Positions 38,464 to 49,680 of a stretch of 64,000 bases of DNA are shown one piece after another (within the stretch, counting starts at the first letter, position 1; every line of letters starts with the position of its first letter). A model generated the notes under the pieces. The model was not told the origin of the DNA and searched no databases. It saw only the letters and a program-made list of their open reading frames with translations. The DNA is from Microcyclosporella mali. Lineage: Eukaryota; Ascomycota; Dothideomycetes; Mycosphaerellales; Mycosphaerellaceae. The stretch covers positions 682,001 through 746,000 of the forward strand of contig NHNU01000013.1 in NCBI GenBank assembly GCA_002785985.1. The letters run 5' to 3'. The position numbers were made by a program, and so were the translations under genes.

Positions 38464-39222
38464 ATGTCGCTGGAGCAGGCCTTCAGACGGCTGGCCATCC
38501 GCCCATCAAATGTATGCCACGCATGCCGCCGCTCCTTCGCGTCTTCTGCGCAGCAACGCCAACAACAGTCGGCCACCACAGCCTTCATGGGTATCAATGC
38601 CGGCAGCCATGCCATACCATTATTCCCAACATCCGCATGACTGATATCCTGAACAGACTCCATAATGAGCTCTCAGAAACAGACCGCCCCAGCATCTCCA
38701 GGCACACCACCCATCGCACCCTCTCGATCTTCACCATCACCCACAGAACCCGCCTCCCTTCAGTTCGCCAAATCCGCCGTCTTGTCCGCTACAGCCTCCG
38801 CCCGTGAAAGCAAACGTCGCCAAGAACTCGCCGATCTGAATCGCCAATTCTCCCGACGCGACCTTGAAATGCAAGTCAGCCGCCGCTGGAAAGCCGGCGA
38901 CGTCTACGCACCACACGACCTCTCCGGCGCAGAAATGGCCAAGTGGAAGAAACTGCGCCGGAAGCCCAAGAGCAAGTTCGATGTCTTGGATCAACTGGGA
39001 ATCAATCCGCTGGACCATTACAAGAATTTCAGTATGATGAGTGAGTACATTACGCCCATGGGACGGATACGGCATAGCAAGGATACGGGGTTAAGGCCTG
39101 TCAACCAGAGGAAGATGGCTAAGGCCATTAGAAGGGCTATGGGTATGGGGTTGATGCCGGGTGTGCATCGACATCCAGAAATCATCAAGGCGGTGGAAAG
39201 ATCGCGGCAATCACAGTGGTAG
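38464..39222 (+). CDS. rsm18: Mitochondrial small-subunit ribosomal protein bS18m
   Basis: Two exons, 38464-38590 and 38657-39222, joined over a 66-bp intron (GTATCA donor, CTGATATCCTGAACAG at the 3' end), giving 230 residues. Exon 1 encodes MSLEQAFRRLAIRPSN and CHACRRSFASS, a typical mitochondrial targeting peptide with an RxF/S cleavage-like site. Exon 2 carries the S18 core: PLDHYKNFSMMSEYITPMG, RIRHSKDTGL, NQRKMAKAIRRAMGMGLMPG. An uninterrupted reading would start at 38665 and give 185 residues without the targeting peptide, so the two-exon model is better. Residues between presequence and core are Ser/Pro-rich. It makes part of the mitoribosomal head/platform near bS6m by family knowledge. 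Confidence 0.87.
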
Positions 39223-39469
39223 ATAGAGATGGTTTCTATATACCGTGCGGCTATTTGCATGCAAAAGCACAATTTCCAACCTCGCTTTCTGCATGGGCAA
39301 TTTCCGCTCTGACTTCTGTTGACAGTGCTACTGGTATGCGATGCTCTTAGCAGCATCATCAAGGCACATTTGGCAGATACTATCCAGTCTCCCCGCAAAG
39401 GCACATACAATACGAAACCAAGAGATCGTTTCCCGTAGTCGGCATAAATATCAGAACCCATGGCCACCA

Positions 39470-41591
39470 TCACCTCATTGTCGGATTCTGCTGCTCTGGC
39501 GCATCTCCCCCACAGCATGCATTCGCCGTTCCATTTGCCGAGTGCGCTCCATTCACGACCAATTGGCTCGCCACGTTTTTGCCGCTTGGCACATCAATAC
39601 TCGGGTTCGCCTCGAAGAAGTCGGCAGGTCTGAGGTTGATCTGATGAATCTCGACAGGCATGACTGGCCAGTCTTCAACTCGCGGGTTGTGCGTCAACCC
39701 AAAGACACTCCATACGACCACATCCTCGTTCTCGACGCTCTCTCCTCTCGCTACAGCGTCCGCGACGCCGCCGACCTCTTTTCGTGACTGCAGAGTGTAA
39801 CGACCAGCAGCATAGAACTCGTCGTCTTTAAATTTCGTCACCCAGACGTGGTGGCGTGCGAAAGCGGCGCGTCGGGACTGCACAGATTCGGGGTCTGCGA
39901 GCAGGAGCTGAGTGGCCGGGGGAACGAGTTTGAACCCTACTGGTTTCCCACTGATAGGATTCTTCTTCGCCTCGTTGATGATCTTGAAGACGCGATTGTT
40001 CTTGGGCTCGGCGTCTGCCCAGCTCGCTTTCGTGATGGGCGTGCGTCTGATCTCGTAGAAATTGCCGCGAGGATTTGTCTCGGGATTCATGGGCACGGGT
40101 AAGGATTCTTCCTGGACGATGGTGTTCTTGTGGCCGTCGATGGCGGGATCAATCCGCACGGCGAAAATGTGTTGGTGGTTTTGTGCGAGGACGCCCGGGG
40201 AGACGACGTTGCCGTATTCGCTCTGCTTGCCTGCGTCGATGTTCACCACACTTACGATTCCTGTAGCGCGTGTCTCGATATCGATTCCGCCGGATTGATT
40301 GAATTTATACGCGAAAATATATTCGTAATTTGCGAGAGTGATGATAAACTGGATGACGAGTTCGCGATTACGAGTGACGACCGCGCGGCCTGTGCGCCAA
40401 TTTGTGTGCTTCCAGGCGATTCCATTGTCTTGTTCATGGAGACAAATCACGTTGGGAGCAACCTTGACTTCACTGTCACCTGAGATAAGGACTCCGTCGA
40501 AGTATTTGATGACGCCTAGGCAATCGCAGCCCAGAGAGAGGTTGTTGGCGCAATTACCAGCGCCTCCGTCGCCGAAATCGAAGGCTTGTTTTCGCTGAAA
40601 GGGAACTCGGGCATCTGCGTATGGGACCGTCATCTCGCTGACTGCAAGTCGGTAGAACATGCTTCGTCCGTCATAGTGGACATCGTGAATCACGGCTCCT
40701 TCGCGAGGGTTAAAAGTCACCCTGAATCTCCACTTCTGCCACTCGATCAAAGACTCGTCCGTCACGGTGAATGAGGGCCCATCTGGCTGTACAACGTTTA
40801 GGGGCTTCACGTCCTTCCTGGTTCCATTGGCCACAAGCTCCGGCACGTATTCCGAGGTCTTGCAATGGTCGATAATCTTCTTGCTGTGCGTTTTGCCAGT
40901 CATGCTGTCTCCCTTGCCCCCTGTAGCCAGTCTATCGACCCGAATGAGTCTCTGGGTCTGAGCGTCCATGACCGGGATGAGCGGAAGTGGGTAAGCATAG
41001 AAGTTCGTGTCTGGATTCTTGTTCCTGGTATCGGATGCAAAGATGAGACCCTGGAAGAGGCGATTGTTCTCCTCGTCCATGTCTGGTCCTCCATATGGCC
41101 AGGGCTCGACGATGACTTCGAAGCCTTCTGGGAGCTCGAACTCTGCGATAGCGTCTTGGAATTCCTTGGAGGCCTTGACAGTGTCAACAAGAACGTCAAA
41201 CTCGGAGCTGTCGGAGGTCAGCACAATCACTACACTCCAATGGTAGTGAGACTTACAGCTTTAATGGAGCATGCTGCTCCTTGCCAATCACTTCATGCTT
41301 CACGCGAGCCTTCTTGCCAAGATCTATCACTGCCTCATGAAAGTACGGAATCTTGTCGCCACCGACCACATCATACTGGCAAGCGGCCAATCGTGCCGGC
41401 CTTGGCGAAAATTGTGTCAGGCTCCCAGAATGCTCGAGCTCCAAGAACTTGACGAGCACAGCTTTGGTCGGTTCCTGAAGGAAGATCTCGCGGATGATAA
41501 GGACTTCATTCTTGCCATGCTCGGAGGTCAGGATGTCCTTGGCCTGGCTTGTCTCGTCGACTGACAGCTGCTGGAGAGGATGCGGAGGCAT
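39470..41591 (-). CDS. Copper amine oxidase (topaquinone enzyme)
   Basis: Two exons (41257-41591 and 39470-41207) with a 49-bp intron (GTAAGT donor, CTGAC branch, ACAG acceptor); 690 residues. It oxidises primary amines to aldehydes with release of ammonia and hydrogen peroxide. All active-site positions are visible: the catalytic base D322 in FDFGD, the topaquinone precursor Y406 in ANYEY, and copper ligands H456 and H458 in NHQH and H618 in LTHNP. The numbering is close to that of Hansenula peroxisomal amine oxidase. CDCLGVI and C-terminal CCGG are also family features. The ATG at 41591 is the only in-frame ATG near the start; upstream codons are open but lack ATG. A TATATATT element lies about 46-53 bp before the ATG on the coding strand. 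The C-terminus PTMR is not a PTS1 signal. Confidence 0.93.
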
Positions 41592-43745
41592 CTTAGTGCA
41601 CAAATATATGAATGGCCGCAGAAGTAAGGAAGGAGGAATATATACGAGCAGGATTGAGAAAGGAGAAGCTCTCACCACGAATGTCGATAGATATGGCCAA
41701 TCTTTTGCAGTTGGCTCGAATACAATACCTCCACGTGGGCCGCGTAAGATTCCCTCTTCAATGATAGCAGGTCACGCACTTGATGCAAGAGCTCGTATCT
41801 TGCAGCTGTCAGAAGAGTCGGAATTGGAGCGCAAGCGGACCGCGAAACCCCACATGCATGTGCAGTCTACAGTCTCCTCCTCTGTTGGCTCGCATCGACC
41901 TACCGGATTAGACTTGATCAGCGGAATGCTGCGACGACGACGACTTCGGGCCTGAGGCACCATGCATGCTGCTGACTGGTGCTCACCTGCAGAACCAGCT
42001 AGCGTCGATGGGTTGCAATCCGCTCACGTCAAAGCACCGCATTTACTCAGCACTTCCGAAGTATCGATTTACCCCTTTGGGAGGAGAGCTGATGTTCGTG
42101 GAGCTTCCCTTTGATCTGATATTACACGATCGCGAAACTATGAAAGAACAGTCTACTGCCATTTGAATGGTTTGCAAGCTCACGAGAACATGCTTTCGCG
42201 TGTGGGTCTAAAAGTGTCAGGGCAGATGCGTAAGCATATATATCGGCTCGAATCGCGACTTTGGCATCATGCCAACAGCTTCTGATTGTTCCGGGTCGCA
42301 GCTTCGAGTGCATCAGGCAAGCATACAGCAAGCTCACAGCAAACAACCGCTATGAAGCCTGGGCGTTCCCTTGACGTGTCATAAGATCCCCGTCAGAAGG
42401 TATCGTGAGTTGAGCATGCATCTTTCATCCTATAGCACTGCGTATAGGGACTCGCGACGAACGCTCCCATACTGTACCTGAGGTTTGACGGGCGGCTTTG
42501 GGCCAGCCAAGGTGAAGGCTGCTTCTTAAGCAGCCGAATGTCTGCGATTGAGTATGATGGAAATGTGCCGAGCAGTCACGGCACTTGGTCAACCGTCTGC
42601 GCCTCTCTGACCATAAAACGCGTGAGGAACGAAGTCCTTCTCAGCTGCGGCCATTATAGCATCGAGCAATACAAAGCTCAGAGATCCAGCTAGGTCCCGC
42701 ATAGCCTGCCTTGTGACAGGACCAAGAGCGTCGCAACCAAGCATTGACGAATCAGAACGGCCGACACACACGACGTCGGGAAGGACGGCTTGATTCCTTG
42801 AGGATGAGGTTCGGAGGGGGCCCAGAAGATCCTCATTCCCGAACAGGCTCTTATCAACAACAAAAGCTGGCGGGAGGTGCTCTCTTCACCCTGTGACGGT
42901 AAGCCATAGAGTGTCGACCAGCGGCGGCGATGAGCTGCTGGCCGCCTGGCTTTTGTCCCGTCTCCACGGGCGGGACTGTGTCTTGCGTGGCGTGACACAG
43001 ACCTGACAGCTACTACAGTCACAGCCTCCAGTAGCATTTTACCGAGGAGCGTAAGACTTTGCATCTGCCATCGTCATCATCATCGCCGTCGATGTGACTG
43101 CAGCCTTAGAAGCTAACTTGTTACGCGGTGATGAACGGGTTTGCGCACAGTCTCGCGTTCGCGTTGCGTGACGAGCATATCGTTGCTGGAGGAGGAGGAG
43201 AACCGTCTAGTCCCAACGGTACCTGGCAGCATCGTCCAATAGGAGACGTGAGAACGCGGTACCTGCAGCGTTGGCGTAGGATCGGCTGGCTCTCAGGAAA
43301 TTAAACACTGCTTCGTGAGCTGCACGGACCACGCCTCCTAGCAGAGTGCCCTCGTCGCCATCTTCGACCTGCGACACCTCGCCGTCGCTCTCTCTCACAC
43401 CACCGTACACACACACAACACACGGCTCCCTTGCGCTGCCGCCGCGCGCCGTCGACGTCTCTCCTTCCCCTCGCCGTGTCATTGCGCTGGTCCGCCGCCC
43501 CTCGTTCATCGGTGGACCTCTTCGACGCATCCACCGCTGCCACTCCTTCACTTCACCCGCATCGACGACGCCCCTTCATTCGATCAGCTGTCTTCACATT
43601 CCACGCGCATTACTTCCCGCAGGTCTAGACGACCTCACCACAAGCCATCCGCATTCCGATCTTGCCACACCCGGGAGTTCCCAACAATACCATACTTGGC
43701 CTTTTAACCTCGTTCCTTCGTTCGCGACGCAGTCAACCCGACATC
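41592..43745. other. 2.1 kb without a recognised gene; divergent promoters
   Basis: This lies between the amine oxidase (minus) and the SH3 protein (plus). The left edge has the amine oxidase TATA element (41637-41644). The right edge (about 43330-43740) is pyrimidine-rich (CTCTCTCTCACACC and many CTTC/CCTC runs), typical of a long leader of an expressed gene. Open frames of 60-209 codons in the GC-rich part (43207-43975) overlap on both strands and look compositional. Nothing in 41.7-43.2 kb resembles a protein, transposon or RNA gene I know. Confidence 0.45.
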
Positions 43746-45379
43746 ATGGGCTTACACCACAGGCACACCCACGGGCGTGTCTTTCGCGGTCCCGAGGCCA
43801 GAGAGCAGCTGGAGGTCAAGAAGCGAGACAGCCATGGAGACCGTATCAAATTGCATGTGCCGTCAGATTTCGAGGAAAAGGCCAATGTCCAGACAGCCGT
43901 GTCTGTAGTCTACGTGACGATGCCACAGACCTTTTCCGGAGATGCTGTGTACGTTACGATGACTGGAGATCCTGATGCGTCGTCCGCTGTGGCTGCATCT
44001 GCAACAAGCTCTGCCGACCATGCTGCCGCGTCCTCTTCCCAGGCTAGTACTCACGCATCTTCCACGAAGGTATCGACCTCTCTTGCGACTGTCACGCCAT
44101 CATCTGGCGAAACTGCCATGACCACCTTCGCGACAGCCTCTTCGTCTCTCGCCGCAGCTGCTCTAAGCAGCCAGGCTACCGTGCTTGCAGGCTCTCCAGT
44201 TCAAGCCACCCGATCGGCAACTGCCAGTGCTACCGCCGGCGCCATTTCGCAATCGAGCAGCGGTTTGAGTGGAGGCGCAAGCGCAGGCCTGGCCATTGGC
44301 ATCATTCTTTCTATTGCTCTTGCAGCCGGTCTCGTTTGGTTCTGCTGGCGAAGAAAGAAGGCTCAATCCCACGAGGATATCAGAGATGAGAAGCACGAGA
44401 GCTTTGTTGATGCCGGAGCTCGTAAATTCGAAGCATCTGGCGGAATGCGTGACTCCGTCGCCACAGAGAAGATTCCCTCCAGCCTGCGCTCCACCCGTAC
44501 CGCCTCCACCGCGCCCCGACTCAGCCTACGACCCGTTACTCAATTCTTGCCAAATCTCGGCGAGAATCGCAAGAGCAGCACCAATGCTCTTGGTGGTGCT
44601 CTTACTGTTTCTGAGAAGCCCAAGTCTGCCTGGGAGCGTCAACCATCAAGCTCTGGACCGAATCCATTCGACGATGCGCCGGCCATGTCTGAGAAGCAAT
44701 CAAATCCATTTGAAGAACCCGAGGAAAAGAAGTCAACGGAGTCTGTGCCAGCCGCCGCTGCCGCTGCGGCTACCAAACACTCCCCCAAATCATCATGGGA
44801 AGGCACCGAGCCTCCGACGCCCAAGTCGACCAAGTTCGGTACTGCAGCTGCTGTCACAGTTGCTGCTGCGGCTGTTGCTGCCAAGGATGTTTCGCCGCCA
44901 AAGGGTCCCAACAATGTTCATCGTGTGCAGCTAGACTTTAAGCCCAGCATGGATGATGAACTCGAACTTCGTTCCGGACAACTTGTTCGCATGCTTCACG
45001 AGTATGATGATGGTTGGGTAAGTACTATCATACTTTGGCGACGTAGATCTATGCTAACAACCTTTAGGCGCTTTGCATACGAATGGATCGCAGCCAACAA
45101 GGCGTTGCGCCTCGAACTTGCTTGTCCAAGATGCCAGTAAAGCCGCGTCCACAAGGTCCGCCTGGATCTCGTCAAGGACCACCACCACCACCACAGGGCG
45201 CTCGCCGTCCATCAAATGGATCGCCACCACGCGGGCCCGCTATGAACGGCCCTATGTTCCCACGGCCGCTCACACCGAGTCAATCTAGCCAGTCGTCGTC
45301 GCCAACTTCGTCAGTGGGTGACGCCCCAGCACCGACTGCCGTCCCAGCGAGGAAGCCGGTCCCCGGTCAGGCGATGTAA
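43746..45379 (+). CDS. Single-pass membrane protein with C-terminal SH3 domain
   Basis: Two exons (43746-45017 and 45068-45379) with a 50-bp intron (GTAAGT donor, CTAAC branch); 527 residues. Order: a basic His/Arg-rich N-terminus, a segment AVSVVYVTMP typical of a fungal family, a Ser/Thr/Ala-rich stretch (about 75-175) that is probably exposed and O-glycosylated, one TM helix at about 181-200 (GLAIGIILSIALAAGLVWFC) with a WRRKK stop-transfer anchor, a disordered cytosolic linker with NPF-like motifs (NPFDD, NPFEE), and an SH3 domain from about 391 (VQLDFKPSMDDELELRSGQL, EYDDGW, then after the intron ALCIRMD and GVAPRTCL). The Pro-rich tail (PPPPPQG) could bind an SH3 domain. There is no cleavable signal peptide. 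The intron cuts the SH3 domain right after its GW. The likely role is a cortical or sensor adaptor; this is inferred. Confidence 0.85.
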
Positions 45380-45961
45380 ACCATTGTCCTGTGACCAGAT
45401 TCTTTTGCGTTGATGAGTTACGTCTTGCTGCCATCCATGACTATTTTATATATGGTGATGGGGGGTTTATTCTTTTTCATTTCGCCTCCCGCACACGATC
45501 GCCAAAGCCCAGCGCGAGACACATCTTCGGCATATCGAGTATTGTGCGCCGCTGCTTTCGGGAATTTCCGTCCGATTGCTAGCGTCTGCTCGAATATATA
45601 TCGTTTCGTGGAGTGCTGGCGCGTATGTGTTGTCGTGCGTCTTCTTTATCATTTCGAGCTAGCCCTTTGGTTGTAGATAATGTCTCGCTCAAAATGTATT
45701 TTTGGTCAGAACCTCGACATTGTGGCGCAGGTGCTGGAGGTGGCCTTGTTTCATCAGATAGAAAGGTATATTGTTGTGCTGCAATGATTCATTGATTCCA
45801 AAAGACAAGTCGTAAGGTGAGGTATATGCTGCCAACAAACAATGAATCAGCGTTTGACAACAAAGAAAAGTAATGACTGATGCATTGGGTATACAGATGC
45901 CCAGCAGTCCTTGCTGAACATCTCATAAATTCTCTCTCTTGAACAAGTGTATGACCGTGAC
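45380..45961. other. Intergenic
   Basis: 582 bp between two plus-strand genes. The left part is T-rich (TATTTTATATATGG near 45440) and holds the 3' UTR of the SH3 gene. No gene is seen. The right part is the promoter and leader of the PCI gene. Confidence 0.45.
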
Positions 45962-48900
45962 ATGAACAGGAATGGGATCAATAAGGACGAGAGTGACGCC
46001 TCAGGCCCACATGCACCAGATGGCGCTGCGCCAAAGTCACTCTCGCTTCAACTTTCACAACAACAGCCTCCCAAGCACGGGACTTTTGTAGCGCCATCGA
46101 GGAGTACTGCCGCAACCGAGGATGCGCCAGTACACAATCCATCCGATTCAGTTGCAAAGACTCTCTTTGCGCCGAACTTGAGTGGAAGCGCAAGCGAATT
46201 CCATTTCAAAGGTGCAAGAACTCAAGCGAAAGGGACTGGTCGTTCTGCTGCTGAGAAGACTTCCCAAGCGCAGGCGTCTCCATCTGCTCGCGCTACGATT
46301 ATCCGAGATCCGGCCAGAAGACCTCGTGCACAACGATCTTCCTTTGGAATTTCAAGTGGAAGGCAGCCTTTAGACCACCCTTTGCAAGATTATTCGGCGT
46401 CGGATTTTGGTCAAGCTACTTTTTCGCAGCCGCGAGGTGGCACTGCTCCTGGTTGCCAACAGCGCATCTCACAGACTGCTCGAGCGCCAACAAGATCTAG
46501 ATCTTTCAGTCACGCAGAGCGTGTCGACAGAAAGCGGAGGCTCTCTGAAGACGAGTGGCGGAGTGAAGACGCCTCCAAACAGTCAGAGCTCAACGGCGAG
46601 CAACGGCATTTCCATCGTACCCCTCGGGGACGGAACGGCGCACGTGCGACAAAAGGTCTCGATCGGGGTCGCGGTCGAATTACAGGCGAGTGGGGGAGCA
46701 GAGGAGGAAGAGGTGCCTACCCATTCACTCGGCGGCAGGGTGCATCACTTGCATCAGATACTTCGAGACCAAGCATCGATCCAGTCTACAGCAACGTTAA
46801 TCGTTCACGGAACTCTGAGCTGTCGGCATTGCGTACGCGACACGAGGACGTTCAACAACTGCCACCACTCAACCCCGAATTCTGCCCAACACAAGGATCT
46901 GGTCTCCTCGATCGTGACTTCATTCACACATGGGCCAAGGGATTAGCCACTAGTCAAAATCTCGAGCTTAGCAGCTATCAACGTACTGATATCGTCGACG
47001 CCCTCGAAGAACGCTTCGAACGCGACAGTCTTGCTCACGCACAGATATATACTATCTGCGCGGAGCCTGCCACTCTTGCATACTTGTCGCAAGCCATATC
47101 GACTGCAGTTCTTGCAGCAGGCTCGGGAAAGTGTATACGGGAGACTTTGCATGCTCGATTCGACGATCAACCTGGTGACTTGCAATATTCTGGTGTCCTC
47201 GACAAAGACTGGGTAGCCAAGTGGGTCAGGCGTCTTCACGAGAAGCGCAACTTTCCTGTGTCAGGAAGGCGGCTACAAGAGCTTATCATCGACACAGCAG
47301 AAGATCTTGAGGATCGGGGATACTTCAAAAAGCCTCTCAACGACCTGTTCAACGACGACGAAGTTGCGCTTTCCATTTGCGCCATATTCAACAACAAGTT
47401 TCTAGGAGTCAGCTTACAGGAATTCTGGCAAGTCGTCGATCTTGTGACGAGCTCGGGGTCTCACCAAGGCTTTCTACAAGAGGACGAGTCTCAACAAACT
47501 CCGAGCACAGGCGGGAAAGGGAAGCAGCGTGCACAAGGGACTTTTCAAACGCCACTCAAAAAAGCCTTCACAATGGCGCCGAATTCTTCCACGTTTTCGA
47601 CGCCTAATCTCGGGCAGTTCTTGATACAAATCAATGGCTTCACCAAAGTGCAGAATGAGAAGAGCCTAGAAGAGTACATCGCACTTGAGCCACCTTTCAG
47701 CTCGGCATACCAAAATATCATTGAAGAGGTCCGAACAGCATACCCCAAGGGAAAGGAGGACACATTGGAGGACAGATGTACAGCCGTGCTCACAGTCGCT
47801 CGAGATGGCATTGACGGGAGCGCCAACTGGACCCAATTCATCAAGTTCATGGTGCAATATCTGCTGTACCTCAGAGATGTGGACGCAGATCCGACCAAAT
47901 ATCTTGAGACATACGAGTTGTTGTATGAGTTGCAGAAGCGAGCCAACAGCGCTTTGATACATCCAAGTCTTGGAGGACTCATGCTTCCGATTGTCATTTC
48001 GTGCGCGCGCCTTATTTGTCGCCTTGCCATCGGCCTGGACAAGCAGCCGGAGCTCATCGCGCATGTTAGGTCTGCAGACTCTGAAGAGGGACCTAGGCAG
48101 ACTCTTCCAGAGCGTGCAGCTGAACTCTTGCGAGGCGGTCTTGTCACCTGCCTCAACGACCGATTTTCTGGACTGGACGGCTTCGGCAGACCAGAAGGCA
48201 AGAAACGAGGCATCTACAAGATCGCCAATGTCTGCCTCAAGATTTTTTTTCAATGTCGAAAGACGAGGAATGCCGAGATGATCTTCACGAACATTGGTAA
48301 TTTGTCACCTCCACTGTCGGCATATCCAAAGCGAGAGCGAGTGACATATCTCTACTACCTGGGCCGCTTCTGGTTCCAAAATAGCCACTTCTATCGTGCA
48401 CGACTAGCCCTGGAGGCTGCATATGAGGAAAGCCCGGCAAACGTGGAATGCGTTCGACAGAGACGACATATTTTGATCTACCTCATGGCATCAAATATCA
48501 TCGTGGGAAAATTTCCCATGCCAGCTCTCTTTCAACGGCCCGAGGCACAAGGGCTCTACGAGCGGTTCATGCCTCTGATGCAGGCCATCCGATCAGGCAA
48601 TCTTGCCCTCTTCAAACAGCATCTGGATTCGGATGGTCCGCATGCAGACTGGTTCCTCCACTTTCGGATACTGCTCCAGCTTCGGAATCGCTGTGAAGTG
48701 CTCGTTTGGCGAAGTCTTGTTCGCAAAGCGTACATACTGTTCGGCACGCCATACAACCCAGAAGGAGGTTCCCCCGCTCCCCTCATTGACCTAGACGGTC
48801 TGGCCGCTCTCTTCCAAGCCCTCGAACGACAGTCTCTCAGACCTGCATACGTCTCGTATGTCGACCCTGACCTCGATGGTACGTCCGACATAGACGAGGA

Positions 48901-49228
48901 CGACACCGAAGAGGATCGAATGCTGCTTCCTTCAACCACTGCTATCGAGTCAATACTGTCCTCCTTGGTCGAACAAGGCTTCCTGACTGGCTTCATCTCG
49001 CATGCAAAGCTCAAGTTTGTGATCATGGGTGCGAAGCAGGCGGGAGGTAACGTTCTTGCTGCTGGATTCCCACAGCCTTGGGCAGCTATTGAAAGAAGAG
49101 CACGCGGAGAGAAGGCGTCGCAAGTGCCCGGATGGAAGCTTGAGTCTGCGAGAGGGTTAGCGGTTGGTGCGCTTGGAGGTGGCATGGTTGTGAATTTGAG
49201 TGGAGCGAGACCTGTTGGAGCTGCTTGA
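45962..49228 (+). CDS. PCI-domain protein of the THP1/CSN12 (PCID2) family
   Basis: 1,088 residues from the first in-frame ATG (45962; the frame is open a few codons upstream without ATG). THP1-type proteins pair with Sac3 in the TREX-2 complex, coupling transcription to mRNA export at the nuclear pore. The C-terminal half shows the family pattern: IYKIANVCLKIFFQCRKTRN, YPKRERVTYLYYLGRFWFQN, YRARLALEAAYEE, RRHILIYLMASNIIVGKFPM, then a winged-helix region (LVRKAYILFG, SILSSLVEQGFLTGFISHAK). The first 270 residues are disordered with RGG-like motifs (RGRNGAR, GRGRITGEWGSRGGRGAY), suiting RNA binding. Residues about 285-480 form an extra helical region not in short THP1 proteins. CSN12 and THP1 are hard to separate from sequence alone; the long form favours THP1. 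Confidence 0.75.
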   Translation: MNRNGINKDESDASGPHAPDGAAPKSLSLQLSQQQPPKHGTFVAPSRSTAATEDAPVHNPSDSVAKTLFAPNLSGSASEFHFKGARTQAKGTGRSAAEKTSQAQASPSARATIIRDPARRPRAQRSSFGISSGRQPLDHPLQDYSASDFGQATFSQPRGGTAPGCQQRISQTARAPTRSRSFSHAERVDRKRRLSEDEWRSEDASKQSELNGEQRHFHRTPRGRNGARATKGLDRGRGRITGEWGSRGGRGAYPFTRRQGASLASDTSRPSIDPVYSNVNRSRNSELSALRTRHEDVQQLPPLNPEFCPTQGSGLLDRDFIHTWAKGLATSQNLELSSYQRTDIVDALEERFERDSLAHAQIYTICAEPATLAYLSQAISTAVLAAGSGKCIRETLHARFDDQPGDLQYSGVLDKDWVAKWVRRLHEKRNFPVSGRRLQELIIDTAEDLEDRGYFKKPLNDLFNDDEVALSICAIFNNKFLGVSLQEFWQVVDLVTSSGSHQGFLQEDESQQTPSTGGKGKQRAQGTFQTPLKKAFTMAPNSSTFSTPNLGQFLIQINGFTKVQNEKSLEEYIALEPPFSSAYQNIIEEVRTAYPKGKEDTLEDRCTAVLTVARDGIDGSANWTQFIKFMVQYLLYLRDVDADPTKYLETYELLYELQKRANSALIHPSLGGLMLPIVISCARLICRLAIGLDKQPELIAHVRSADSEEGPRQTLPERAAELLRGGLVTCLNDRFSGLDGFGRPEGKKRGIYKIANVCLKIFFQCRKTRNAEMIFTNIGNLSPPLSAYPKRERVTYLYYLGRFWFQNSHFYRARLALEAAYEESPANVECVRQRRHILIYLMASNIIVGKFPMPALFQRPEAQGLYERFMPLMQAIRSGNLALFKQHLDSDGPHADWFLHFRILLQLRNRCEVLVWRSLVRKAYILFGTPYNPEGGSPAPLIDLDGLAALFQALERQSLRPAYVSYVDPDLDGTSDIDEDDTEEDRMLLPSTTAIESILSSLVEQGFLTGFISHAKLKFVIMGAKQAGGNVLAAGFPQPWAAIERRARGEKASQVPGWKLESARGLAVGALGGGMVVNLSGARPVGAA

Positions 49229-49680
49229 GGAGATGAAGAGATAGGCAGTATCGTGGCACCGTATTGAATCGCTTGCTAGCAACCACTCTCTCATTCCACA
49301 TTGTCCAGAAACACAGTCAAACCCGCGCATTATCTGTCTTGTGGCAGATAAGTACTCTGTCCCGACTTTTGATATGTTGATCATGTTTTGGTTGTTGAAG
49401 CTGTGGTTGGCGGTAGCTCCAACACTAGCGTAGAATGGCACATGGGCTGGACCTTCTGCGTCGACCTACCCTGCAACAAAGAAAGTACATCATGTAAACG
49501 ACCATTCTCGCTCTGATCTTTCTTGTTTGTATTTTCTTTCATTCGAACCATTGCGGCATACTGTACCTACCGCGACCCGGAGGACTGGCCGCTCAGGAGC
49601 GCATGACAAACGACCTCACAGTCTCGTCCCCATAATGCCTTCGACAGGCTCGTAATTAATCCGACTTTTCTAAGCCCAGC
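49229..49680. other. Intergenic
   Basis: 452 bp between two plus-strand genes: 3' UTR of the PCI gene and promoter of the glycosyltransferase gene. Nothing further recognised. Confidence 0.4.

Noticed and set aside
43207..43975. Overlapping frames of up to 209 codons before the SH3 protein
   Set aside because: They are Ser/Pro/Arg-rich readings of a pyrimidine-rich leader on both strands, with no conserved feature.
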